A DNA stretch of 64,000 bases from Amborella trichopoda (taxonomy: Eukaryota > Streptophyta > Magnoliopsida > Amborellales > Amborellaceae). Under the pieces are notes generated by a model that worked only from the letters and a program-made list of their open reading frames with translations, did no database searches and had not been told where the DNA came from. This document shows positions 1 to 12,170 of this stretch, in pieces. The translations under genes and the position numbers were made by a program. The first letter of the stretch is position 1. Each line of letters starts with the position of its first letter. The stretch is taken from the NCBI RefSeq assembly GCF_000471905.2, contig NW_006499997.1:1274223-1338222 (forward strand), given 5' to 3'.

Positions 1-33
1 CTCCTTCTTTTTTTTTTTTTTTTTTAAAATTTT

Positions 34-1610
34 AGGATTGTTACAGCCAACCTTCCAGTGGTATGCTCGGCTTCCTCCAAACTCGGTGCACACATGGAAG
101 GAAATGGAGAAGTTGTTTTACAAATGCTTCTTCAAAGTCCAAAGGAACGTAGAAACCATTGAGCTCCTCACTCTGACTCAAGACCTTGGTGAGCCAGTTG
201 ACAAGTTCATTGCCCGATAGAGAGAGCTGACAACCTTTCTTACCACTCCCATGACTGAGAAAGAAGTTGTCCAGGCCTGCATACGAAACGTGCTTCTTAA
301 GATCGCTCTGCATGTTGAGGCTTCCAATCCACCCTCCATGTCAGAGCTCATCTCTAAAGCAATTCGTATCGAAGGTCTGTCCAAACACCATGGTGGATCA
401 CATTAGTAACCCTCTGGTTCAAACTCCCGCTCGAACAATCGGGGCAACCAGCAAAAAGCAATGATCAGTGCGGCTGTCACCATAACTGACACTAACAAAG
501 CTACCCCTCAAACCCTGGACCACTCTAAGGCACAAACGCCTCAGGCCGGGGGCAAGCAACAATCCTACAATAAGGTCCTACCCCCTAAAAACATAAAGCG
601 ACACTAGAACAAGGTGTAACTTTTCGATAAGGAGTGGACTCCTCCACTGCTTCGACTACTATTGGAGCAAAACATGATCCAGTTGCCGGAGGTCAGCACT
701 CCAAAACAAGCTGGATAGGAGACACACAAGAGGTATTGCTCCTATCACAAAAAAGTAGGCCACCCCACTCAGGATTGCTATAAGCTCAATGACACTATCG
801 AATCCCTTATTAATAAGGGTCAGATAGATCTTGAAGAGTTAAAGAAAGCGTTCTGGGCAACTGAGGCTTCTCACATAGTGACAATATAGGAAGATGATGG
901 GGCACCCGTCATCCTCCGTGCACTATTTTTCATAATGCTCGAAGAGGGACACATCACGCCAAAGCCAACAAGGCAGCCCAAGTTCCTACCTCTAGGAACT
1001 TAGAACCTCTAGTGCTCGTATCACCTGATATGAGGCCATGACGTGAACAAATGCACTGGCTTCCATGAACGCTTGATAAAGAAGATGCAGGAATGCCAAG
1101 AAGCTCATGCTAACCCAGAAGGATGCCCTCAAGTCCCTCTTCCACCAGTGCAAGAAGAACTCCCGCCGCAAGCCCCAGGACGCGCTGAGCTAGACCCTCT
1201 GCAGGCCCTCTTCGAGGAGATGCTCCAACAGGGTCTCGTCACTCCCAAGCTCGTCAGGAAAACCAAACGCCTTGCCCAGGGTACAGAAAACATCTGGTGC
1301 CCATTTCATCAAGTATGGAGCCACAAGCAGAAGGAATGCTCTGGGTTTGAAGCTAATGTCACTCAGAAGGTGCAGGAAGGCCACATTATTTGTGCGGTTC
1401 TCTCAAAGCACTCCCGAGCCATCACTCCCATCCACCCCCCTACAGGTCCCCTATGGGCATACACCAGACCCTTCAGAGCCCTCGACCTCTCCACATTGGG
1501 AAGTCTACCATGGGCGAAGTAGGCTCAAATCCTTGAAGCGTGAGGCAGTCCACCAAGCCAGGACTACTCATCATCCCGATAGGCTGAACCAAACCCCTCC
1601 TCAGGGATAA
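34..1610 (+). pseudogene. Degenerate gag of element A with three zinc-knuckle-like motifs
   Basis: The first readable block, WYARLPPNS followed by ELLTLTQ and PVDKFIAR, is the retrotransposon gag (capsid) signature also found in element B at 24653. Gag would form the virus-like particle in the cytoplasm. Three CX2HX4HX4C motifs follow at about 734-778, 1013-1054 and 1298-1339; each is followed by a KGQI- or EGHI-type helix, so the nucleocapsid-like unit looks duplicated. The second knuckle contains a TGA stop. Further stops (for example TAG at 218) and frame changes break the protein, and the N-terminal half lies outside the window or is replaced by the T-run at 9-25. The longest open piece is 1043-1522. 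Confidence 0.8.
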
Positions 1611-2346
1611 AAAAGGAGACGGGCACCAAGGTCCGCTCGCCGAAAGAATTATCTCCCTCAGCCACCAGTTGAGGAAAATTTTCTCAGACCCCTTCCTCTA
1701 CTGCCAACCTTACAAGACTTCATCCCAAGCGCAGCTCGCCTTATCCTGTCGTCCAATCAGATGGATATCCCTGAGTCATCAATGGCTCGAGAGTCCTCCA
1801 ATGGTGATGATGCTAAAAGCACGCTAAAGTTGGGGTAAGACCTAAAATACCCCCTGCACACGTTCAATTCCGGCGACGACGTAAAAAGCTGCTCGAAACA
1901 CTTCTTCTTCTGCCTCCTCTTTTATTTCTTCCACAGGTGCAGCTCTACGGTGCCCAGACTTTGATACTCTGAATAGAGAGCTCGGAGGCACCAGCCTTAG
2001 CAGTTCATAGCGAAAGCGCCTAAGAAAGATGCTGACCCAGGCGGCTGGATTCTTGACAGTCGCCGACGCCTTGTCAACCAAGGTCAGAACCGAGCCATCT
2101 TCAAGCTCCTCTTCCAAAGAATCCTCCCACATGGTGCAAATCTTGGAAGTATCATCCAGCACGTGGCAAATGAGCTTAAGATGAAGAAATAAGTTACAAC
2201 CCACACCTCAAAAGCTCAAGATTATCAAGTTTCCTGATCCTTCACTTTTCCCTAAGCCTCAACCTCAAACCTCTACATCCTTGATACAAATACCCATTGC
2301 CTCCCCATCAACCTAAACTGCACTGGCTGAACAACAAAGTCAGTCA
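1611..2346 (+). other. Gag-protease linker of element A
   Basis: No conserved domain is seen. The stretch is low-complexity and Pro/Ser-rich in the + frames, typical of the spacer between gag and protease in this lineage. An open stretch on the minus strand (1842-2204) has no recognisable motif and is probably chance. Confidence 0.4.
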
Positions 2347-3190
2347 GTGTCACAAACCAAAACTCAACCAAAACCTGTTCCTAAGCCTACCTTACCTTCT
2401 ACACCAGTGACTGGATCAGGAACGCAGAATACTAATGAGGATAAAGTGAAATACAATGTAATTGGGCACTTGAGGAAGCTTCCAGCCCTTCTAAGTATCT
2501 ATGACGCCCTTCTGCTGTCTAGAGACTATCACATGGCCCTGGTGCAAGCTCTTTCTAACCTAGAGGTATACAAGATTGAAGTGAAGCCTATTAAGGTTGA
2601 CCCATCCATCTTGAGTGGGTGCTTGGCAATCTCCTTTCCCTAAGATGACTTTCAGTTGGGTGGCAAATTCCACAATCGCCCCCTCTTTGTGAATGGTGAA
2701 CTACACGCTTGCCGTATCAACCGGATCATGCTGGATGGAGGGTCAGTAGTCAACCTGATCCCAATAAGATCCTCACCCGATTGGGATTACGATATGACGA
2801 CCTCACTCCTACCCACATCACCATACAAGGGTTCAACCAATCAGGAGAAAAGCCAGCTGGCACAGTGCGCCTTTGCCTCAAGATCGGTGACCTAAACGAT
2901 TACGCTTAGTTTCATGTGATCGGCACCGATACATCTTACAATGTCCTGCTCGGCCGGCCTTGGCTTCATGATTAGGGGTGGTTCCTTCCATTCTCCACCA
3001 ATGCTTCAAGTACAACCGAGATGGGAGACAACACACGATCTATGCTGACAAAAGACCATTCCATGAAGCCGAAACTCATTATGTTGATGCTAAGTATTAT
3101 TTCACTGACCTTTCAGCATCAGAAAAGTTAAGGAATGATGATTGGAAGCCTTTGAGAGAGACAGGACCCTCGTCTCAAGATGACGCTTAA
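2347..3190 (+). pseudogene. Aspartic protease region of element A, DGGS active site, frameshifted
   Basis: The region starts with a conserved block around GHLRKLPALLSIYDAL, then NRPLFVNGE and the active-site block LDGGSVVNLIP (the Asp codon is at 2734). A QGFNQSGEKPAGT block and the C-terminal YNVLLGRPWLH block (2938-2973) follow. Pepsin-like retroviral proteases normally show D-T/S-G; the DGGS form seen here is the version I know from TAT-lineage elements. The role would be cleavage of the Gag-Pol polyprotein. The reading frame shifts near 2765 and there are stops near 2641, 2908 and 2974. The final piece (2978-3190) matches the segment that normally follows protease in this lineage. Confidence 0.8.
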
Positions 3191-4129
3191 GATTTGGGAC
3201 GAATGATTATAAACATGTTCAAAGAGGAGGAAAGACAAGGCAAAACCCTCCCTTTGACTCATATCTGCCCAAGTATACCTTGTCACCTCTCCGAGGTCAT
3301 GGTGCCTTCTCCCGAAGACAAAGCTTCCCCCTCTACCTCTGCTTCTAATTCGCCAGAACAAAATGGCGAGCTAGAAGTAACTCTTGAGACTGAGGAAGCC
3401 CTGGAGGTAGACCTTCCAGTACCGAGGATTACCTATACGTCGAAGCAGCAAAAGGTTATGCACGTCCCCATTGCTCTTTTAGAAGCAGAAATGGCACACC
3501 AACCACCGAGGAGGGTACTCCAAATTCCACCCTCTTAGAAAAAGGTGATCACCAGCAACCAAGAGAAGGTCTTTCATCTCTCAGAGGGTCCCAAAGAGGA
3601 ACAGGTGGGCAAGAGTCAGCCCTCCGGCTCTCAGGAACAAGACCCCATGGCACAGTGGATAAGCGAGGTTCGTAGCCTCCAGAATCAGTTGGAGGTTATG
3701 TGTGTCGTTTCAAAGCACTTAAAGGAGTTTGTCCGTGAGACTAAGACTTATGACAAGCTCAAAATCAATGCACCTCGAATAAAGCCAAAGCTCACCCAAA
3801 TTGAAGAATTTATAGCGAATAGGCTCACCAAATCATGAGAGTCATGAATTATGAACCCACGTTCAATCAAACACCAAGGGGTGAGGAAACAGCTACTTCC
3901 CCATTCGAGGTCATTGAAGCCACGGAAACGGTCAAAAGACGAAGCAAGGAGTTGGATATCGTTTTTCGTCTCACACTGTGAAAGGGCAGAAGCAGTAAAA
4001 AAGAGAAGGAAGAATAAAAAACATGCATTGCATAAAGAAAGAAAAGAACTATTTCATTCATCGAAGAGAATATTACGAGTGTCTTTTCTTTACAATGGAA
4101 AGAATAAAGAAAAATAGAAAGAAAATGTT
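3191..4129 (+). other. Post-protease spacer of element A; RT expected here but absent
   Basis: Two open stretches (3194-3538 and 3545-3838) encode acidic, Glu/Pro-rich peptides without RT motifs. In complete relatives this linker leads into reverse transcriptase, but here coding similarity fades by about 3960 and the antisense reading region begins. I see no YVDD or PQG-type RT motif. This suggests loss or replacement of pol, although an old deletion join cannot be placed exactly. Confidence 0.5.
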
Positions 4130-7100
4130 GTAAAAAAATGTCAATGATCTCATTGACCTTCCCCTTGCACTCTTCGGCTGAGGCTCTCGCTTGCTCGATG
4201 CCCACTCTCAATTCAGCCACCAGCCCAGCCTCGTGCTCCACTAGGGCTAGCTGCTCGATCAAGGAATACTCGAGGTCCAGTAGCTTCTGGCCCAGTTCCT
4301 TATCTTTGGCCTCCCAAACTATCGTTTCCTCCTCCAACCTGGCAAGCTCTTGTGCCCATTTGGCAATCTTCGCCTTCAGGGTTTGCACCTTGCTATGGCG
4401 CGCTACGGCCTTCTCTGCAAGAGAGGACTTCTGAGAAACGGTAACCTCCATCTCCCCTACTTGGACCTCTGCCAGCTCCCGATTTTGTGCTAGGGAAGCC
4501 TCCAATGACTGTAGCTGCGAGCCCTCTAGACGCATTGCAGCCTTCTCCATCTGTAGGGCCATCATTCTCCATCCCTCTAGCTCATTAGCAATGCTGTCAA
4601 AGTAAGGGAGGACTTTGGGCACACTCGCTAAGGCGATCCCCGTCAATTGTGGGATCGTTTTTCGAAGCTCTTCAAAAGACTGCTCCTTTAGCTTCTGGAG
4701 GCCCGTTCGAAGCAGCTAAAAAATGAAGCTTGACAGCCCATTGAAAGTAGGCCTAGGCAGTATAGTAGGGGCAACCATAGCAAGAGGTCCCCAGTTGCAA
4801 CCAAGACCTCAAGCTCCCTAGATTCAGGGGCAACCTCAAGTTGCCCTAATAGCTCAACAACAACTCTCTCGCTCAGATCCCCCGCCGTGCCCACTTCGGG
4901 CTCGACACTCTCGCGCTCAGGTGTTGTTGCTTCACCCTTTGAAAGCTCCGTAGCCTTAGTTAAGGCAAGGCTGACCTCCGCACCAGGAGCTACTTCCTCA
5001 GTGTCAAGCTGCACCATGGTAGCCTTCTCTCCCAGGACAGCAACTTATCCCGGTGTCTAAGCCGCCATCTCCACCTCGACAAGTTCGACACCTTCTCCCT
5101 CACCGTCTTCGCCCTTGTCCACCACAACAACCATTTCAACTACAGGCTCTCCTACGGGGCCTGCCTCCTCAACAGTTAGGGGTGCCGCCTTTGGGCCCTT
5201 CAGGTCCGACCCTCGAGGATGTCCTGCCTCTGCATCCCCTACAGCTACATCACTCGGGGGAGCAACTTCTTGCTGCTAGGGTGGTCCCTCTTCAGTCCCT
5301 GAGGCTCCACCCTCTTCTTTAACCGCAAGTTTTACCAGGGCTTCCCTTTCCGTAGTAGGCATGGCAACCTTCAGAGCTCCGAAGGTCCTCTCCCCCTTAA
5401 GCTCCTCATCAAGGCCAGCCTCATCAGCCCCGTTCACCTCCATCGGGATTAGGCCCTCCCCTTCAATCACTTCCTGTTCCGAAGTAATTTCGATCGGGGC
5501 AGTAGGATCTAAGGCATCAGCCTGAGCCTCTGACCGGCCAAAAGAAGGTTCAGGTGAATGAGAAGGTGAATCTTCAAGAGAAGAGGATGATGCAAAAATA
5601 ACAGGAGACATGCAGGCCTCTGAAGAAGCCGATGGTGAGGAGTCGTCTTCTGACTCATGGACCACTGAGATCTTACACCCTCTGCATTTCGAAGCCTTGG
5701 GCGCCTTCTTAATCGGAACTCGAGGAGTCGCTATTTCTCTTCTTTCCTCTTGCCTATTCAGGCGTGGCAGCCTTCGAGGTGCCTGATCTGGAGGAAGTGG
5801 CAGCCAGCTTGCTATGAGAGCCGGTCCCTATCAACTCATTCAGATCTTGGACCAGGTGCCCTTCATACCCCGGGACCTTGCGGCCCTCTTTCCATTTGAA
5901 AATAGCAAAGAGATTGTAAAAAATGCTCTCTGTTTTCTTCTCCATGTCGAGAAACCGGTGCAGAGACCTATCCACGACAATTTGGCGAGGCCACCCATGG
6001 GTGCGCCAGTCCCAAGGAAAGCCTAGGGTGAATACCTCCCCCAGTGGTGGGGTCATTGCCATCTTCCTCTGCCTCGTCTCCTTGCTCCAGCGAGAGTTCT
6101 CCCCTTTCTAGGGTTGACCAACATCTTAATACCCATTGTTGGTGATTCACCACCAAAGTTCATGGGCTTCAGTTGCTTGCACTCTTCTTTCGAAATATGG
6201 CAACACATACTTATTAACCTCCGTGAGCTCCAAGCACGTGGCCCAAGCTGTGCGAATGTGCCTCGGGAGCCAAGTCTCCATGTGGGTGCCCAATTGGTCC
6301 TTCTTGCAGCGAGGCATCTTGCTCTGACGCGTCTCAAAAAGTATGCAGAATGAGCAACCTTGATCGAGCTCGTGCTTTCGAGCAAATCTATGAGGGAAAT
6401 ACCCCTCAAGTTTTGCACTACGAGCAGTACGGTAGGGAAGGACCCCGCCCCTGACACTCAGCATATACATCAGCTCCTTATGAGAAGTAGGAGCACCGTC
6501 CATGCTCTTGCCCAGCTTGTCAACAAAGGCACGGTTTGTGAGATTCCCTACAGAGCAAGTGGGCCTCCTCATGTGGAGGTGGTCGTTGCAGAACAAACTA
6601 TGCACGTGGTCGGGAGTATGGAAGATTGCTTTTTGCTTGGAAATCCTCAATAGAAACGGGCACATCGTTTCCTCCAATTCTTTGATTCGGAGGTAGGTGT
6701 CTGAGAAATAAGCCCCAAGCCAACCATATACATAATGCACGGGGAAAGGCATCTTAAAGTCCCCTAGGAATGCTTCTCCATCCACTATGTCATTCCCTCC
6801 TTCATCGCCTTGATAGACCTTTCCCTTAGATATGGCTCCTAAGCCGTAGTAGATACTGCAAAGTTCCGGCTGTGCAAGTGCATATTTTCGCCCCCTCGCC
6901 ATGTCACAGGCCACAATAGAAAGTGCCTGGATGGATAATGTCTACTCCACCGGGGAGAGCAAACTTGCACAAGAAAAGCACCAGATAAGCGGCTAAGAAG
7001 ATGTGCTCATTCTCCTTCAGCAGCTCAAAAAGTGGGGCTCCTTCTCCCCTTTCCTTGGTGATGGATCAGCTTCATCATCACGGTCTCCATAGAAAAAGGC

Positions 7101-7959
7101 CACCCACTTAGTGAAGGAGATGCATCCCTTCTTATTCTCAGACCAGAGCAGCGGGTAAATCCCAAACAGCTCTTAAAGCCCAGCCGGCGGGCCTTCCTTC
7201 TCGACCTGCTCATCTCCAAAAACGACCGGGTTGGAAGGCACAAACTCATCATACATATTACTAATGAGTGGCAGCCCACCAATGAAATACAAATCTAGCA
7301 AAGATATCCCTGCCTCCCCATGACTGAGCAGCCATGTTTTTCTAACATGGCTCTAGGTCTCCAAAAACACCTTGACAGTGTTCGAGCAACAGTCATTATA
7401 GCCTACCGAGCACTGAATGGCGTCCAGTAGAGAAGCACGCTTCAGAATGTCCCTATACCGGTTGAGCACTCTTATAGTCCATGACGAGTAACCCTTCAAA
7501 TATTCGTGCTCCCCTTGCACCCACAGGCCAGTATAAGACCACTTCATGCCTAGAGTCGGTAAGTCCCCATTCGAGGCTATGTTTCGATACAGGATTTGCA
7601 GGAGGCCTACCCCCTTCCTCTACACTCACATTGTCTTCATTACCTTCCCTCATCACCAACCGGACAGGGTCACTAACAAAGGTGATGCTTAAAGGCCATC
7701 GGGGTTCACATAAAGCCTTGGTGAGCCAGATGGGCTCACCTCTCACCAAGCTTTTGCCGGTGAATTCATTGGTGCCGAGTTCCCCTACTTGCGAGAGGTT
7801 CTTCACTTCTGGAATAACACTTAAAGGGCGTATTGACGACTGGTCACTCAAGGTGTAAGGCTGGCAAGCTATCGCCATCTCACAACCAAGGACAAGACTA
7901 TCGACGTTAGCACAACGAGATGGTATCGTCCCTTGGAATCTGGGCACGCCGCTTGACAA
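4130..7959 (-). pseudogene. Antisense plant-mobile-domain (PMD)-like reading region inside element A
   Basis: On the minus strand a nearly continuous but broken reading region starts at the ATG at 7959. In order: an N-terminal block (7959-7453); MKWSYTGLWVQGEHEYL (7547); a core (6914-6147) with MARGRKYALAQP, PFPVHYVYGWLGAYF and CSVGN blocks; a GEVFTLGFPWDW segment (6062-5754); an acidic Ser/Glu-rich stretch (5665-4688); and a C-terminal coiled coil of about 150 residues (4646-4130). The HYVYGWL-type block and overall layout resemble PMD proteins, a family found both in host silencing factors (MAIL/MAIN) and as cargo in Ty3/gypsy and Mutator-like elements. At least six frame changes or stops make it non-functional. 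Assignment is by remembered motif similarity only; another TAT antisense ORF family is the alternative. Confidence 0.6.
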
Positions 7960-8759
7960 TCACGACATGACCCGACGTCGTGCGTGCGGATGGCGACCAT
8001 TCTCCATCTCACCACCCTTCATCTCCCAACCATTGCAGGTCTATGACTCCTCAGGTTCTCATCGACGCTTCCTCTTCTCGCCGGGAACTCACTCCTGTTT
8101 ACCGAAAAACCCCTCCCCGCCTACTTCTTATTGCCGGGTAAATCAAAAGAACCACCAGAATCCCTGGAAAGCTCCCTGTGACCCTGTAGATTTCCCTTCT
8201 CCCTGCTTTCACACTTCAGAAGTTCACCACAAACTCACTGGAATTCCACTGAGTTTTTCAGTGAACCCACTATTACTCTTCCTTCTTCTTTCAATAACCA
8301 GAGGTCCATCAGCTCCCTTAACTTCTATGCAACCTCTCCTTCAGCCTCGGGACTATCAGAAAATCACCTCAGTTCTGGCAAAACACCATTGCGACTCCTA
8401 CAACTTCACCAAAAAATTCTAAGTGAGCCCTTGAGAAGCCCCTCTCCCCTGCTCAGGAGAGCCTTGGCACCCTTCGAAAACACCCGCAATCACGTCTCAA
8501 GGACTCGTGACCTACTGAAACTCGCCAGGAAGCTCCTGATGGCCTCTCTGCTGCAAATTTCGACTGGGAAATTATTGTCGGAAGTCTCCTGCTAGAAGCT
8601 CCGAATCTCTCTCTCTCTAAAAAAAATGTTTTACCCATAAGGTTTTCCCCCTTTTACACTCAACGGTGCCACAAACTGCCCCTCACAAGTTTGAAAAGAC
8701 GTTGCAGTCCCCAGCTACTGACGGCAACAAGACCAGGCCGGAGCGGGTCAAGCCCGAGA
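7960..8759. other. Element A interior, no recognisable gene
   Basis: No conserved coding motif on either strand. Open stretches at 7967-8422 and 8389-8595 are Pro/Ser-rich with no domain. This lies upstream of the antisense reading region and could hold its promoter, but I see no clear TATA box. Confidence 0.4.
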
Positions 8760-9700
8760 CCCGAAAGGGTTATTGCCGCGTGCCTTCACCAGAGACAATC
8801 GACAAGCGTTATGTAAGATGTTATTGTCACATGCCTTCGCCAGAGGCAATCGCCGTGCGCTGTGTAAGCTACTATCGCTGCACGCCTTCGTCAAAGGGCA
8901 TCACCGTGCGCTGCGTAAGATGTTAGCCTTCATCAAAGGCCATCGCTATGTGACTTCGTCAAAGGAGCCATCGTCATGCGCTTCGTCAAGGGCTACTGCT
9001 GTGCGCCTTCGTCAGGAGCTACCACCGCACGCCTTCATCAAGGCCATCACCATGTGCTTCGTCAAAGGCCATTACCGCACGCCTTCGTCAAGGGAGCCAA
9101 TGTCGTGCGCTTCGTTAGGGGCAACCGTCGCACGCCTTCGCCAAAGGCTACCGCTACACTCCTTCGCCAAAGGCTACCGCCGCGCTCCTTCATCAAGGCC
9201 ATCGCCATGTGCTTTATCAAAGGCCATCGCCGTCCACTTCGTCAAAGGCCATCACCGTGTGCCTTCGTCAAAGGAGTCATCACCGTGCACTTCGTCAAGG
9301 GCTACCGCCTTCCACCTTCACTAAGGGCTACCACCGCGTGCCTTCGCCAGGGGCTACCGCCACGAGCTTTCACCAGGGGCTACCGCCGCGCGCCTTCATC
9401 AAGGCCACCATCGTGCACTTCGTCAAAGGCCATCGTCCTGTGCCTTGGTCAAAGGAGCCATCGCCGTGCGCTTTGTAAGGGGCTACCACAGCGTGCCTCC
9501 ACCATGGGCTACCGCTGCGTGCCTTCGTTAGGGGATATCGACGTGCGCCTTCGTCAAAGGCCATAGCCGTGTGCCTCATCAAGGGGCTGTGGTTGTGTGC
9601 CCTCGTCATGGGTTATCGCCGCGCGCTTCCTCAAGGATTCAGCATCTTACACCTCACTAAGTGACTAACATCGCATGCCCTTCATCAAGGGCTAATGCCG
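8760..9700. repeat. GC-rich minisatellite, imperfect ~26-28-bp units
   Basis: Around thirty-five degenerate copies of a unit like GCGCCTTCGTCAAAGGCCAT plus CGCCGT run through this interval. Because the unit is often near 27 bp, the + strand stays open over long stretches (8773-9324 and 8976-9566) and encodes quasi-repeated AFVKGHHRA-type peptides. These look like repeat-derived ORFs rather than genes. Similar GTGCGCCTCG and GCTATCGCC words recur in the 164-bp array of the element A LTR (15685-16290). Confidence 0.85.
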
Positions 9701-9869
9701 CGTGCGCCATCCAAACCTTAGCGCCGTGCGCATGCCATGGCACTCTCGCCTGGACCTTCATCCTGCCACCCCAGGAGGTTTGTTCCGTACACCCCAGTCT
9801 CACTCTTCATGAGTCAAGTCTCAAGTTATGACTTGTTTCCCAAGCGAGTCACTTTCCCTTACCACATCC

Positions 9870-10060
9870 ACGGTCTAGTTGCACGACCTTAAACTACATG
9901 GTCCAAACTATATGGCCCTAAACTGTATCGAAAGTCTAGTTGCACGACCTTAAAACTGCATGGTCCTAGCCGCACGACCTTAAACTGTGTAGCCAAGGTC
10001 CGAGCTACAAGACCTTAAAACTGTAACTCACATCCCTATAGTAAAATGATGAACAACGTG
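9870..10060. repeat. Short outlier block of the 35-bp satellite-like repeat
   Basis: Several copies of a unit built on ACGACCTTAAACTGCATGG, including TAGTTGCACGACCTTAAACT, precede the main array. They are more diverged in length than the copies downstream. Confidence 0.75.
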
Positions 10061-10509
10061 ACAAATAGTCTACACACATGACTTTAAATTGTGAAATGGA
10101 CGCACCCCTTCGTCAGGTGTATTCCATCAACATCCCTAGTGGATTTAGGCGTATGCAAAAGAAAAAATGAGTCATGCTTACCCCTTTTAATCCCCAGTGG
10201 GTCTGTTTCACACCAACACCTCAGTAGGTGTCACACCCTTTTGCGACCCACTATCCCTAGTGGGTTGCATCTGTACTCTAGATTGTCATTCTCAGCAGAG
10301 TTACATGAACACCATTACTCATCATCCCCAGGGAGTCACACTTACCCTCCTAATCCCCGGTGAAGTCCACTTTCACTTGCCACTCCTTTTAGGGCCACCA
10401 TCTTCATCTAAATCTCTTTACTTGTGTATATCCCTTACCATTTTTATCCTCAGGGAGTCAGATTGTTATCCATAGAGCTATCTCCCATGCAGCTTCACCT
10501 ACATGGCGA
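10061..10509. other. Spacer with recurring CCCCAGTGGGTC-like words
   Basis: No gene. Words such as ATCCCCAGTGGGTC, TCCCTAGTGGGTT and TCCCCAGGGAGTCA recur at irregular spacing. The equivalent place in element B (28730-29020) has the same words, so this is a conserved non-coding segment of both families' 3' regions. Confidence 0.55.
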
Positions 10510-12170
10510 CCCACACCTTAGTCCGTGCTGAATGACCTTAAACTGCACAGTCGTGGTCTGTGCTGCATGACCATAAACTGCACAACCGTGATCTGTGCTG
10601 CATGACCCTAAACTGCACAGTCTTTGTCCTAGCCGCATGACCTTAAACTGCACTGTCATGGTCCTAGCCACATGACATTAAACTACACAGCCATGGTCCA
10701 TGCTGCATGACCCTAAACTGCACAGCCTTGGTCCTAGCCACATGACCTTAAACTGCATAGCCATGGTCCTAGCCGCATGACCTTAAACTGCACAGCCATG
10801 GTCCATGCTGCTTGACCTTAAACTGCACAATTATAGTCCATGCTGCATGACCCTAAACTGCACAGCCTTGGTTCTAGCCGCATGACCTTAAACTGCACAG
10901 TCGTGGTCCTAGCCGCATGATCTTAAACTGCACAACCGTGGTTCGTGCTGCATGACCCTAAACTGCATAGTCTTAGTCCTAACCGCATGAACTTAAAATG
11001 CACATCTGTGGTTCTAGCCGCATGACCTTAAACTACACAGTTGTGGTCCATGTTGCATGATCCTAAGATGCATAGCCTTGGTCCTAGTCGTATGATCTTA
11101 AACTGCACAGCCGTGGTCCATGCTACATGACCCTAAACTGCACAGCCTTGGTCCTAGCCACATGACCTTAAACTGCATAGTAGTGGTCCGTGCTGCATGA
11201 CCGTAAACTACACAGTCTTGGTCCTCACTACATGACCTTAAACTGCACAGTCGTGGTCTGTGTTGCATGACCCTAAATTGCAGAACCTTGTTCATAGACG
11301 CATGACCTTAAATTGCACAGCCGTGGTCCTAGCCGCATGACCTTAAACTGCACAGCCGTGGTCCGTGTTGCATGACCCTAAATTGCACAGTATTGGTCCT
11401 AGCTGGATGACCTTAAACTGCACAGTTGTGGTTCGTGTTACATGACCCTAAACTGCACAGCCTTGGTTCTAACTGCATGTTCTTAAACTGCACAGCCCTA
11501 GTCCGTGCTGCATGACCCTAAACTGCAAAGCCTTGGTCCTAGCCTCATAGCCTTAAACAACACAGCATTAGTCCTAGCTGCATGACCTAAAACTGCACAG
11601 CATTGGTCCATGCTGCATGACTTTAAACTGCATAGACTTGGTCCTAGTTACGTGGCTCTAAACTGCACAGCCGTGGTCCGCACTGCATGACCTTCAACTG
11701 CACAGCCATGGTCCATGCTGTATGACCTTAAACTGCACAGCCGTGGTCCATGCTGCATGATCTTAAACTGCACAGCCATGGTCAGCGCTGCATGACTTTA
11801 AATTGCATAACCATGGTCCAAACTATATGACCTTAAACTATAATGGAGGTCTAGTTACACGACCTTAAACTGCCTAATCTTCGCTGCATAACTTTAAATT
11901 GCATAGCCACGGTCCGAACTATATGACCATAAACCATAGTTTACGTCCTAGCTGCATGACATTAAAAGGCTCAGCATCATGGTCCAAACTATATGACCTT
12001 AAACTGTTGTGGATGTCGAATTGCACGACCTTAAACTGCATGGTCCTAGTTGCATGACTTTAAACTGCATGACCTAGGTCCTAGCTATATGACCTTAAAC
12101 CATAGTGCACATCCTAGCTGTATGACGATAAACTGCTTTACGCAGGTCCAGAAGGCATGACCTTAAACTT
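10510..12170. repeat. Main 35-bp tandem array (about 47 units) of element A
   Basis: The unit is about 35 bp, built from CATGACCTTAAACTGCACAG plus CCGTGGTCCTAGCCG, repeated head to tail with many substitutions. Alternate units often differ at the end (GTCCTAGCCG versus GTCCGTGCTG), so a 70-bp higher-order period is partly visible. The block sits between coding remains and the 3' LTR, the hypervariable 3' UTR position where TAT/Ogre elements are known to carry tandem repeats that can seed satellites. A related array is in element B at 29022-29640. Confidence 0.92.

Noticed and set aside
4138-4434. + strand 98-codon Ser/Ala-rich ORF
   Set aside because: Shadow of the antisense coiled-coil region.
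8773-9566. Two overlapping ~190-codon ORFs
   Set aside because: They arise from the ~27-bp minisatellite, whose period keeps frames open.
10510-12170. Regular ~35-bp repeat that superficially resembles a CRISPR array
   Set aside because: Units are head to tail without distinct spacers, in plant retrotransposon DNA; it is a tandem satellite-like array.
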